Position numbers and translations under genes: made by a program. A stretch of DNA of 64,000 nucleotides from positions 18,494,501 to 18,558,500 of the forward strand of contig SMMW01000003.1 in the NCBI GenBank assembly GCA_004794655.1, read 5' to 3'. Below the pieces are notes generated by a model. The model was not told where the DNA came from and made no database searches. It worked only from the letters and a program-made list of their open reading frames with translations. How positions within the stretch are numbered: position 1 is the first letter of the stretch; each line of letters starts with the position of its first letter. The stretch is from Marisa cornuarietis. Taxonomy: Eukaryota > Mollusca > Gastropoda > Architaenioglossa > Ampullariidae. Below are positions 1-12,244 of the stretch, one piece after another.

Positions 1-194
1 TTTTTTTTTTTAACTTCCACCCGCTTGTACTTATTATCATCTGTCATTGTTATCTATCCCCTAGATATACTAGTTACTAAACAGTGAGTTCCTGTATAAT
101 GTTTGCCCAAGGGCCAACAATTAGGGCAAAGACCGGCTTCCCGAGTCTAGTCTAGCCGCTTAGCCTGATCCACACATGTCCAGTTCCCAGCATC

Positions 195-815
195 TTTGGA
201 ATATACCAATACAAGCTTTTACCTTTAATGGAAACAAGAGATACACCAATACAATCTTTTACCTTTAGATGGAAACAAGAGATACACCAATACAAGCTTT
301 TACCTTTAGATGGAAACAAGAGATACACCACTACAAGCTTTTACCTTCAGATGGAAAGAAGAGATACACCAATACAAGCTTTTACCTTTAGATGGAAACA
401 AGAGATACACCAATACAACATCTTACCTTTAGATGGAAACAAGAGATACACCAATACAACATCTTACCTTTAGATGGAAACAAGAGATACACCAATACAA
501 CATCTTACCTTTAGATGGAAACAAGAGATACACCAATACAACATCTTACCTTTAGATGGAAACAAGAGATACACCAATACAACATCTTACCTTTAGATGG
601 AAACAAGAGATACACCAATACAAGCTCTTACCTTTAATACAAGCTTTTGCCTTTAATGGAAACAAGAGGTACACCAATACAAGCTTTTACCTTTAGATGG
701 AAACAAGAGATATACCAATACAAGCTCTTACCTTTAATGGAAACCAGAAATACACCAATAAAAGCGTTTATCTTCAATGGAAACAATACGCCAATACAAA
801 CATTTACCTCTGGTG
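195..815. repeat. 41-bp minisatellite, about 15 copies
   Basis: Head-to-tail array. The unit reads roughly ggaaacaagagatacaccaa followed by tacaagcttttacctttagat. Core starts fall at 242, 283, 324, 366, 407, 448, 489, 530, 571 and 612, a period of 41 bp. The copies between 400 and 600 are almost identical and carry 'acatc' instead of 'agctt'. Copies at the left edge and from 640 to 815 are truncated or diverged. Because 41 is not a multiple of 3, the open frames running through it shift frame each unit, so they are not real genes. Confidence 0.95.
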
Positions 816-922
816 GAAACAAGGAAACGCTTCGAGTAGGAATGATAAGTATCACAGGTATCCCAACAGTTTTCAGGTCTTTGCTCGTAATTTATGCTCC
901 TCTCTCTCATGTAACACTCCAG

Positions 923-1132
923 GTGCAGCTGTCTCCAACTGCACAGCAGATGTGGGCCATCCTGCAGGCAAAGAAGGGCCTGGTGACGATCTCGGACTTT
1001 CTCGCTCTGTGCGAGAAGCCGTCTAAGCGCAAGTTGATCCAGGTGGGAGGAGCTGAGGAGGAGGATCGGTCCTACCAGCCGTTTAGTACCGCCAACGAAA
1101 TGCTCGACTACCTCGGGGTCGACGTCCAGAAG
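923..1132 (+). CDS. Orphan internal coding exon, 70 codons, product not recognised
   Basis: A pyrimidine-rich tract (tgctcctctctctcatg) ends in a ccag acceptor, and the exon ends with aag|gtacgt. It starts and ends in phase 0. The GC-rich coding sequence carries VTISDFLALCEKPSKRK and, near its end, STANEMLDYLGVDVQK, and looks like part of a conserved globular domain. I do not recognise the family. The upstream exon must lie before 195 or outside the window. Its 3' partner is either the last exon of an upstream gene (an acceptor near 2391 would add only four codons and a stop) or FHOD exon 2 at 6901, which is also phase 0. In the second case this would be part of a long FHOD isoform. What is seen is the exon; the partner is inference. 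Confidence 0.7.
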
Positions 1133-1183
1133 GTACGTGTAGAAAGCCCCTGGGGAAATCGACTGTAATAACCCATGCCTTTT

Positions 1184-1184
<1 letters not shown>

Positions 1185-1228
<44 letters not shown>

Positions 1229-1256
1229 GTCGTCGTCGTCGTCGTAGTAGTAGTAG
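1185..1256. repeat. (CAT)n-(CGT)n-(AGT)n compound microsatellite
   Basis: About 14 cat/atc triplets run into five cgt and then four agt triplets, directly downstream of the orphan exon. It has drifted by single substitutions between trinucleotide motifs. Confidence 0.95.
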
Positions 1257-2300
1257 TCATTTTTTGTTCCTCTCTCCTTCTCCTTCTGTCACATCATTAA
1301 AATGAAGAGTGAAAGTCCCATCATGGAAATGAAATAGTGCTGATGCGATGACAGATGAAGTGCAGGGATGTTGTGTGGCTGGAAGATCTGAATGTAGATG
1401 TGATAGAAATCGTTTGGCAAGCATACCCCGGGATCTCAGGGGGGTTTTGTTGTATAAACAAGGAAGTAATAGTTGTGAAAATATTGAAGTCGGAGTTGTA
1501 TGAGTGTATTTCAGGGATGACGAGGTGCTTTAATTGTAGATTTAAAGATTATTTTATGTTGTATATACCAATAATTGCCAATAATTTACTAGAAAATGAG
1601 ACACTTTTCATGATTGTGTTTATATTTAGTCTCTGTGTGAGGCGGGGTTGAAGGGGGTTTTCGAATTAATGTTGTTCGGGCACTTTTAGCAAGTATATAT
1701 AGTGACCACGAGAACACTACGCATGTATAGTGTTCAGACAATTCTTTGACAATGGGCCGCCTACGTCATGGATAAGAATCCGTTTGTTGTCTTTCACGAG
1801 AGACTAGGCAAATAGGTGGGAAACAAATTGCCCCTAAGCTGTGTGTTTGGCCCTATTGTAAGTAAACGACCGTTTCCCTCGGACACAATTCAGATCGTCA
1901 TTATCTATCATGTAATCACAAGTTACCATTTGACTTGCTGTTCCCTTTAAACCGACAACCACAACAACACCAACGACACGACACACGAATTAACCTTTCA
2001 CTGACGGCGAGGTGAGGCGAGGTGAGAAATGTGCACGTGTTCAAGAGAATTGCTGGACCGTTTGCAGAGTCCTTGCTCTGGTTGCAACTGTGCGAGTTAT
2101 TCTTATCTTCACTTTTTGGTTTCCTTTTTTTTTTTTTTTTTTTGCAACTTTTTTTGTGTTGTCTTGCGACCTATGTTTTTCATGGTCAGACACACAGATA
2201 CAAGTCGAGGGTTCGTTACCACTATTTTGCGTGGTCAGGCATACGGATATAACTTGATTTGTTGTGGCTGTTCTGCATGATCAGACACACACACAAAACT
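1257..2300. other. Intergenic or intronic stretch, no gene seen
   Basis: No exon with convincing splice sites and coding character was found. It contains a poly-T run near 2126-2143 and three degenerate copies of a 'tgRtcagRcayacRgata' motif near 2182, 2231 and 2278, about 50 bp apart. Confidence 0.6.
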
Positions 2301-2662
2301 CAACGGTCTCCCGACGAAAACGAAAGCGCGACCAGGTAAAAGGGCCGCTGAGCGCCACGCCCCCAACACCTGTTCTAATCTCCTTTTCAGGTGATTCACG
2401 TCTAATTTTAGGTCAACGGTAACCCGTCACTGACCCAACACCGGTTAATGCACAACAGACAAAATGCTCGTGTCGTAAGGTATCACACGTTTTAAAAACA
2501 TTTCATCGCCCCTGTCGTCCTCCTATTCTAAGACAACACGCTACTGGAGGAATTTTTCTAAACGTTCGCCGAGGGAAGAGCCGCTGGCGGAAGGATACCT
2601 GTATCAGTATTCCGTGTCAAAGGTGGGTCACACGAGTGGGAGGACGGGGAACCCTGACCAAC
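2300..2662 (+). promoter_or_regulatory. Putative FHOD promoter and 5' UTR
   Basis: CpG-richer than the flanks, with a GC-box-like ccacgccccc near 2357. No TATA box is evident. It ends in caacATGG, a good Kozak context for the FHOD start at 2663. The transcription start cannot be fixed from sequence. Confidence 0.45.
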
Positions 2663-2827
2663 ATGGCGACGTTAGAATGTCGAGTTCAGTATCTTGACGA
2701 CAGGGATCCTTTCGCAAGCACAAACTTTCCTGAGCCAACTCGACCGCCATCCTATTCCTTCCTACTTAGTGTTGCCCTCGAACATCAGATCGCGGGTGTG
2801 CATCGCCTTCTTCAGGCACCCCACAAG
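2663..2827 (+). CDS. FHOD: FHOD exon 1 (residues 1-55)
   Basis: [17 protein letters not shown] at the start and [11 protein letters not shown] at the end are the signature FHOD N-terminus (start of the GTPase-binding domain). Donor aag|gtaggt, phase 0. An upstream in-frame GTG exists, but the ATG matches the family start. Confidence 0.96.
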
Positions 2828-5524
2828 GTAGGTCTGAAGCGAAATCGATACTACTGCACCTCGGAGGGGGGCATGGCCTTAGAAAACACCTCTAGCAGGT
2901 GTGATGCGCAAGTTTTGTGTTTGTTTTGGGTTTTTTTAAGCGAGAGGAGAGGGATAGTGTTGTTTTAGTTCATGTCGCGTATGACAGGTGAGACTTGAAA
3001 TAACTGACCAACTCGATCGTTGTGTTTAAATAGTTATACCTAAATGGCAGTCGAATGACCGTGTATGGACGCCGTCAGTTATACTTGGGGCCATGCAGCC
3101 CCTCTTGGTTCGTGTTGTGTTTGAGCACATTGCGAGTGAAGCGCTCGGCTGTTACGTATGACGCATGTAACAGTGTCGCTGTGTAGTTCAGTGTACTGCA
3201 CGCGACTTTGTGGCAGCAGCGTCACTGTGCACACAGTTAACCCCTAGTTTTATAGCAGCGTTGACCTGTCGCCAAGAAAATGCCGCCGGTCATGGTTAGA
3301 GTAAAACAAATTCCACACGAGTAAGCAAACTCTTATCTGAGATGTTATGGTCCACTTATTTATTTTTCCATCTGAGAATATACTTTCTGTGCGTGCGAGC
3401 GCCCGTGTGTGTGTGCACGTCCTTGTGCATAGTCACTCGTACTTACATATATAAATGCATGTACATGTGTGTGAGCATGTATAGGCACATATATGTGAGT
3501 GTATATAATTGTGTATGTGCACTAATTGTGCAGAGAAGCAATAGCAGTAGTGAATAGTACAACGTGCTTTAGCCAGGGATATTTCATTTCTAAAGAGAAC
3601 CTGCTCACCAAAGTGTATTTCCCTTCAATCAGACAGTGATAAATTTTATAATCCCACTGCTAAGTGAAGCACTATTCTCTTGACATTAATGTGAATCTGT
3701 TTTCTGGAGCCAACATTTCCCTGGGCAAAGATTTTCGCTGATGTGGCCTGTCAATGTTACAATTGCACATAGAGTTCAGACTTTGAATCCTTATAAAAAT
3801 ATTCAGTGAATAAATGTTCATGAAAAGACTAATCAAGTTCAAATATCTTGTACCTTTAGTTTTGTTTTGTTATTTTGTTTACATAGTCGTGAGTTCAAAT
3901 GGGTAATATAATATTATAGTAAATTATTAGCTTGTTCAACCTTTACCCGTAGTATTAAGAACTGCACTTGTGGTAATGTTTTAATTCGTCTTTAAACTTT
4001 GTTTTAAATGATAAGATGCTGATAGTGTTAAAATGTACAGTTATTATTGATGCAATAGTATCAGTATTGTAAGGAGAATACTGGGATATATCTATGGGCT
4101 ATATTTGAAGATAGTCCTAGAATGTTATTGAGTACAGCTTGAATGACAGTTTACATCTTCTTTTATAAAGCACAATTTCTACTTTATTGTGCCAGAGAAA
4201 GATCATTATAATCAACAATGACATAAATCAGATCAAGTAATAGGTTTGTTTATTGTAGGCATTTTTTTATTTTCTCTACAGAAAGTTGATGTTTATTGAT
4301 GCCTTTAAAAATATTACAATATCTTGTAAAAATAAGAGCTGTATTCAACTGTTTCTGACTCAAAAGTTCACATGGATCTTCTATGTCCCAGTGTTACAGT
4401 TATGTATTCATGAATTCATTAGCATTAACTTAAAAGACAATTTTGGTGAATTCTGATGGCAAGATTTTCTGGATAGCTTTTGCTATGTTTGCACAGCATA
4501 GGTGACTGCCAGAGAAATCATTCTGAAGAGATGTGCATGTGCATATAAAACACATTACTGCATTTACATGACTGCATCAACATTAATGCATGTCGTCAGT
4601 GCACATGCACCTATGCACACAATACAAGCATTTACAGTAGATACTTTGCAGACGGAAGACTATGCTGTATGGCACTGGAGGCTTGCAGGTATCATAAACA
4701 CAGCAGCTAAATTAGATCTCAATTCGGTAAAATACTAAGCACCTGAGTAAGAGTTGTGTACATTTCACATGCAGGGTCCATGCTAGAGGTGAATGCTGTT
4801 GACATTCAGTGGCTAAACTGTAAATACTTTGGTCAAACAGTGAATCACAGATATGTGTGTCACAGAGCGGTTAAATTAGGGTTGAATGCACTTGGCATAG
4901 AATAGTTAAACTAGAGCTGAATGCACTTGCCTGCGCTAGAGCTGAATACAGTTGTCAAACAGTGGCTAAGTAGTGCAAAATACAACCAACCTATTTTTTA
5001 AAAAATGATAGCTCCCTGACATTTATCACAAGCCCAATCGGTTTTTTTATAGCTATCGCCATGTGAAAGTACTGCCGCCGGTGGTTAGTTTTCAAGACTT
5101 GTAAAAAAAATCCACCCTTTACTCTAGTTATGTTTAGTTATTATTATTTGCTATGACAGGATGCTGAATAGTAGTGCCTAGAGCAAGAAACCGTTGTGGT
5201 TGTTATTGATACGAGGGTACACAAGTGAGGCCAGCTAAAGTTTGGATGCTTTTTTTAGTTGTCTTGAAACAAAACCCCTGTATTGACAAAACAGTAGAAG
5301 GCGGTTAAGAGGGAGAAATAGACAATCGACAGCTCAAATCGTGTGGGCTGCGCATCCTAGAGTTGTAGAGTTTTGAACGCACTCGGCAGTCTCTCAGTCA
5401 TTTACAACAAGAGTCGACATGTAGAATCTTTTACCTTCCTCCCACCCTCACTCCACCACCCACAAACGTTGTGTCAGACTTAACTGGAGCAGATATGTAA
5501 TGCGTCTCATCCCAGCTAGAATAG

Positions 5525-5592
<68 letters not shown>

Positions 5593-8500
5593 TCCATTTG
5601 TAATGTGCAGGTATCCATTCGGAAGAATGCTCATTGCGCAGCAAAAACAAAATAAATAAAAACTAAGAAAAAAAATAAAGTGATGCAATAAGTTCAAATA
5701 ACTATAATAACACGAAGGAGACTGACAAGGGGCGCTGGACCTGCCAGCACGTTCTCCCCACTCCCACCCTGCCGGTCACGTGGTGGCTGCTGACGCCGTG
5801 CCGTGCGGCCAGACCACGGAAGATGGGGAGAGTTGAGGAGGGGGGGGGAGGAGTCGCCTGCAATCAGAACCTAACGACTATCATTACTGGAGATAAGCGG
5901 CGGTGCTTATCGTCACCTGGTCCTCACCATCGCGTCTGTGGTGCGGTTTGTAGTTCACCCGCTGCCACTGGGCTTTTAATACGCGTGCAACTTGTTCGTG
6001 CGGAAAATATGCCCTGCAGACTGAGAAACTGTCCGATCTGCAAGGTAATATACATCCTTTGTCGGCCTCTTCACGTGGCCTGCTTCACTTATTTCGGGAA
6101 TACCAATATAAAGGGTAGTCGATGGTCGTTTTGTTGAAGGTCTTTTTTTCCCCAGCGTTAATTAGTTACAAGAACGTGTAGACTGTACTTGGGTTAACGA
6201 GACATCAGTGGAACCGTCTGGTGCCACCAGTCTAGGACTGCCTGACAACTGGCTTCATGTTTGTGCCCCGTCACGGCCGAGAGGTCACCGGAGCAATGTT
6301 AAGATGCAAAATGAAATGTTCCCTTCATCAAGAGAGCATGCAACAAATGTCGTTTATGATGCACAATACCTGGCGTTTCCTTTCGGTTATACTTCTAATA
6401 CGTTTTTACCTTTAATGAATTGTTCACACAAAAGTCAGTGACATGACAGGCAACTGTCTTTTACTCTTACTCTGTTTCTTTGCTAACTTGAAACCAGCAA
6501 GGAATTGAAATTAGAACTTTCTGTCTCTCTCTCTCTCTGCGCGTGCGCTTGCATACAGGTGTGCATGCGCGCACATTTATACTCACGCGTGCATTGGCTC
6601 CCATCCTCTCGGTTTCTCAGACTTTAGGTACAAGGTCGTTCATGATGCCTCTTGTAACAGAAATATATTATTTTGCCGAGAAGCGCTCGTTAGATTATTT
6701 CACGAAACGTTTGGCATTCCTTGTGGTTACTTGGTAATGATTCGTCATCTGTATCTGTAGGATTGTGTACCATGGATATTTGCTACCTGGGCTGGTGTTT
6801 AATGGTAGCTGTAGGTTATATGGCAAGATGTTGTACCTATAGACTGCATGGCAGAGTGGTCACGAAAGCAACATAAGGCATTGTTCTTCTTTTTTTCCAG
6901 CTTGAAGACTGCGCCCTGCAGATATATCGTTATCACAGCGGGTCACAGGGGGACTATGGCTCGTATTTGGACCTGGAATCATCACTTGACGAACAAGCAG
7001 AGGAACTTGAGGGCTTTACAGACCAGTAAGTAGTGTTACCGCTCCTCGTCACTGAACTTCGCTCACGTTCTCTAAGGGCAGACTATAGACTGGGACACTG
7101 ATCGTCTGCTTGTGGATAACGAGATGGTGAAATGGAGGAACATTTTGTCTAAATAACATCTTACTTAACAAAATCCAGATTTTCTCTCAGTTTTTGTTCT
7201 TTCCCATGAACAGCGAAAAGTATCTCTCTTGAACATAATGCGATGGGGGGGGGGGGTGGGGAGAAAGTGTTCTCTAAATTAAAAAGAAAATTAGAATAGG
7301 AATGTGCAGTGGTTATCAGATATCTGTTACACTGTTATTCACTCGTGTTTCAGGCGAAAGAACACGTTAATTCTACGAACGCAGCTGACAGTCCGTGTCC
7401 ACGCCATCATCGGTGAGTCTTTACGTCACGGCTGTACAGGTGCATGTGTCCTGTGCTCAGGTAGCTGCTTATTTCTTGCCCATATAGTCCTCCACTAACG
7501 GTCGGACTTGACATTCTTGGTAATTATTATCTGTTCGATACCTCAACAGTCTGAAACTATCAGTAGTCAGGGAGACTGCAATAGATATCTGTAGGGTATA
7601 GAATTAAAGACACAACAACTGATGTGATGCACAAATCTTTGGACTGTGACGAGGTATTCGTGATAAGAGGGAGTTAAAGAAGGCAAGCACATACTTAGAA
7701 GACGGAAAGCGTTTTGTGACTTTATCCTAACGGCTGCGTGACAGTGTGTGTGAAAGAGTTTGTATACGCACGTGACAGCTATGTGATAGTTTATGTATCC
7801 ACATGACCTTTGCGTGACAGTGACAATCCGCTTACCCCAAATGAGGTGGAAGCGGAAAAAGCTGCTTACATGACGCACTGCCCCTGACACACGCCGCTGA
7901 GATTTCTGGGGAAATATCCGAGTGTCACCAGCCTGGTTCAGTCAAGCTACACGCTTCGGTGTACTTCAACCTTCCTCCCCACCCCGCCAACCCTGTCCCC
8001 TTCCCTACTTTCGTCCTGCTACCATCCAAACACTGTTCTTTCTTCTGTTCTGATGTTGTTACCGCCGCCATCACATCATCTGGTCTTTCTTTTGTTCCGA
8101 GCTGTCACTGCCACCCTGACATCATCTCTGTTGTATACAGCATGTCTGCCGAAAAATCCGCATTATTGCTGGTTCCAAAATGAAATTGGAAAATATACCT
8201 GAATGTGCATTCCAAACAAGAACACTGTACTAAGTGAGTTGTATTCACTTGTAGGAAAAATATTTTTTGAGGTGAGGTCTGCAACTTTTTGTATCAATAA
8301 GTAAGAGATGTTCAGTTTCTGACTGACAAGAACCTCGGCTGGGTGTTTTCCGTGGGGGAAGACTGGGCAGAAAAGCTTTTCCAAGATCTGTACTGAGTTA
8401 AAAAAAAAAAACAACCGGGATCCTACGAGTCCATAACATTTCCGCATAAGATACGCCCATGTTCGTCTGTCATGTATCTACCTACCGGCGATCGAATGCT

Positions 8501-9553
8501 GTATAAATGTTCTTGAAACAGAAATTGTTTTTCTAAGAAATTTCTTTTTTGAAAATGTGTATTTACCGTAAGCATTCGATCAGCGGCTGGCAGATTTTTG
8601 TGACTACGCATTCATGCCTCACAAACTGCTTTTGAGACCAGCTGTGTTTTCTTGTTGAGTCTGCCTTTCGTGGTGGGGCAAAGCGCTCTACAAATTTGTT
8701 ATGATTATTTACATGAATTAAGTGATCACCAAGTGCTTGACTACTTCAAACTTGTGACAAGTGCTGAGGTCAGCTACCCAGCTACCGTTATAGATCCGTG
8801 GTGGACACACTGAACATGTGAACCTTCTCGGAGTTCGAACCTCGATCCTTTAGACTAGCCTCATGCTAGATGCTATGTGAAGTCATTTATCCGCCATGAT
8901 CAAGCCGAAAAGCGACAATATACTGGAAATATATGAGGGTTTTTGCTGAAACAATCGTGAGGGGTTTTGTAGCTGTCGCTAACTCGTCCTGATGCGAGCG
9001 CCTGTAATAACTGTTTGGTGTGGAATCACTGAAATGCTAGCCTTTCTAAACGTGTGTTGACCTAACAGATTTGTATCGTACAGGGATAGGATGTGCAGTA
9101 TAGTGCCTGATGAGAAACGGAACAAATAAGAGATTTGTCGTTGTATTACGGGGCCTCAGTCGTTCTTCCACTGCCAGACTGAAATACCCGGGTGCACGAC
9201 GACATCTGTGGGCGACACAGGACCCATGTTACCGCTGCGCACGTGACTTATACGCTAGCGTGAAACAACGATACCTTTATTGTTCGTCTGATGTGACTGT
9301 TACTCGCTCTCATGTAGACGTGTACGCATGTATGGAAACCCAAACCAGTCTTTGAAACAAACGGCACGTGGTCGGTAACAACAGTCGACGGTTCTGACCA
9401 AATTCTTTGTTTTGGTGGTCGACGGCTATGTATGTGTTCTACACTTCAGTGATAAGTTTGAGAGCGCACATGCACAAATAAACAAATAGATGTGCAATAG
9501 GCTGGAATGTACAAATTCGAAGAATGATCCATCTCTGACGCTTTGTAGCACGT

Positions 9554-9612
<59 letters not shown>

Positions 9613-12206
9613 GCAAGAAGAGCGATATAAAATAAAGGTGCGAAGCATAGTGACTGTAGAAAAGATTAGATGCAAACAGCAGTGACTATAGTAACTGAAG
9701 CTGGACAGAGCAGCTTAGAAGGTGGATGTGGACTATAGTTCGCGATACATCGGGTCATTCTCACTCCTCCTCGTCGCTGAAAGTAAAACTCGCTCCTGTT
9801 CAACTGTCGCTAGTGACAGAGTTCACTACAACATATGGCAATTATAAGAACAATATAAGAATGCAACCTAGCTTACAATGTGACTGAATAACCGGCCCTA
9901 CCGTCTGCGAGACACGCACAGTCTAACACGCGCACGCAAAGCTGTTCAAGCGTTGAAGAGACCAAGGATCGAATTCGACTATGCATTCCTCATTACTGTG
10001 CTAGTGGCAAGTGGCATAGGAACTACTTCCCATTACTGTAGCAATACTGTCCTAGAGGCAGGTGGCCTATCTGCCGTTCCCCATTATTCTAACTATACTG
10101 TTCTTGGAAGATAAGATTTATTTTTGTCAAGTGACCATACACGTAGAATATGCTAGAGTGAAGGTCACAGAAAACACACACACACACACACCACTCAGCA
10201 TGTCTTGCTGTACTGCAACCCCACAGACAAACACAAGCATATTATGTGAAGTACAGTGCAGTGGGCCAGCCTTGTCGTACTCTTTACAGTACAGTGACCA
10301 CTTTTTTTCATAGTATAAATCTACTGTTCCAGGCTGAGACTTCATGGGGATAAAAGCTGTTCCTCATCCTATAGTGGATATTTTGGTAACAGACCCAGAG
10401 AGCATCATTGGGTGCAAATTCCCTAGCAACCATTCCCCATTACTGTAGCATTATACAAGTGGCCTAGTTACAATTCTCTGTTACCTACTGTGCTAGTTGC
10501 AAGCGGTCTGCTGTTCCACTTTACCGTAACCATACTGTACTAGTTATGTGGCTGCCCATTCTTCAGTACTGTAGTCATACTCTTCTAGTTACAAAATTAC
10601 ACATAAAGACTGGTGTTCGTTTTTGTCACTAGAGCATTATCAACTTATTGTTCAGTGATACTGGATCTGTCTGTAGCTGTCTGGGAGTCTTTTCATGCAA
10701 AACTGCATTAAATAATGACAAAAACAGTACCAAGTTTATGAAAGTAGTATCACAAATAATGTTAATTGTCTGACTTGAGTCTGAACTGTTTCAGGTAAAC
10801 TTCTTGTGATGCATTAAGATATTTAAATGTGACAGTCTCTGCCTTTCTTTTTGGTGATTTTCAAATCACGATCTAGAAAGCCAAAGAGGCATCGATCACT
10901 GATTTGCTATACCATACATTATTTGTAACACTAAAAACCCAAATATCTGTGATAAAATTGACACTTGAACAGCATTTATGTGTCACTGTGTCTTTCTTTC
11001 AGAAAAACTTTTGAACTCTTCTGGAAAAGAACTAAGAAGGGCACTCTTTTCTCTGAAACAAATCTTCCAGGTGAACTGTTTTCACTTTATCTTGTTCTGC
11101 TATTTAACAGGTCTTGAGATTAAATTCTTGAGACTATCTTTAAGTTGATTTTGTATGTAAGATGGGAAATATATGTAATTTCACCTTAAGCATCAGTCAA
11201 CCATATATTTTACTTTTTTGTGCACATAAAACATTTCCAAAATGATCTCGAATACCATAAAACATCTTAAACGCTCTAATAATAATAGTGTAATCAACTA
11301 GCACCAACACTCATTACCATGAACTGTTTCCCATGGACTTCTATATTACAAATGAGCTGCCACAAAGCCTGCTACTAAACAGTGAAGTCCTTAACAACAA
11401 AACCGCAGACCCATTCAGAACCTCGATTTTACTGTATATAAATGGCAGGTTGTAATTTAGATAAAGTATTAATCCAAAGGTGATCCCTAAGTGATCAGTC
11501 TGCATGTGTGTGTATGTGTGTGTGTGTGTGTGTGTGCGTGCGCACACATTCCTGATGGTGTAGGTATGAATCATTCATTCATGGAATCTTATAGGACAAA
11601 TATCTTGCTTTTCAGGATGATAAAGACCTTGTCCATGAGTTTGTCAACAATGACGGTCTTGACTGCCTTATCAAAGTTGGTGCTGAGGCTGACCAGAACT
11701 ACCAGAACTACATTCTCAGAGGTCAGTGTTTTTTGTTTGAGAAGTCATGAAAGTACTTCATCTTTTATGGTCAATTGTACAGACAGCTCTAATTTAGGGT
11801 AAATGGATTGCAAATGCCAATGGAGTCCAATAATTATGTGAGATTTTATTGCCAATGTTTCTTATTATTTATTCAACTACTAACCTATTATTATTGCTTA
11901 TCATCCTTATTAGTCTCCTTAAAAATGGTCTATCACCCAATTTCAATAAATCATCAGACAGCCTCTCTCTGTTCTTCTCTCATTCTTTATACCCATCTGT
12001 CCAGCTCCCATCGGGCCGCCGATTTTGTGTACCTGCATGCAGGACTAACAGACTGCGGTTGTCAATCGTTGTTTCGGCCGTGCGTCTCTTGAATGGTGCA
12101 GTGCGAATGAATGAAACATGAATGGGGAAGCCTGTCTGGTGCATATGAATGTATGTGGGTGGGTGGGTGTTGTGTAGTGTGTGTTGTATGGTGTGGGTAG
12201 GTTGTC

Positions 12207-12244
<38 letters not shown>

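Larger units (their letters stand above)
2828..6900 (+). other. FHOD intron 1
   Basis: Contains a degenerate repeat of 'gctgaatgcacttg' units at 4780-4975, a long (GAT)n at 5523-5592 and a GC-rich island at 5700-6045 with a candidate alternative first exon. Otherwise AT-rich with nothing recognisable. Confidence 0.7.
7413..11002 (+). other. FHOD intron 3
   Basis: Holds a (TG)n tract at 9555-9609 and a decayed minisatellite at about 9985-10600. No gene seen. Confidence 0.7.

Noticed and set aside
195..815. CRISPR-like appearance of regularly spaced repeats
   Set aside because: The 41-bp units are contiguous with no unique spacers, and the host is clearly eukaryotic.
1355..1651. 98-codon plus-strand frame downstream of the orphan exon
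   Set aside because: AT-rich, no start context or splice link in phase with 1132, no recognisable domain.
5431..5697. Minus-strand frame with 23 consecutive histidines
   Set aside because: It is the complement of a pure (GAT)n microsatellite; no splice or start context supports translation.
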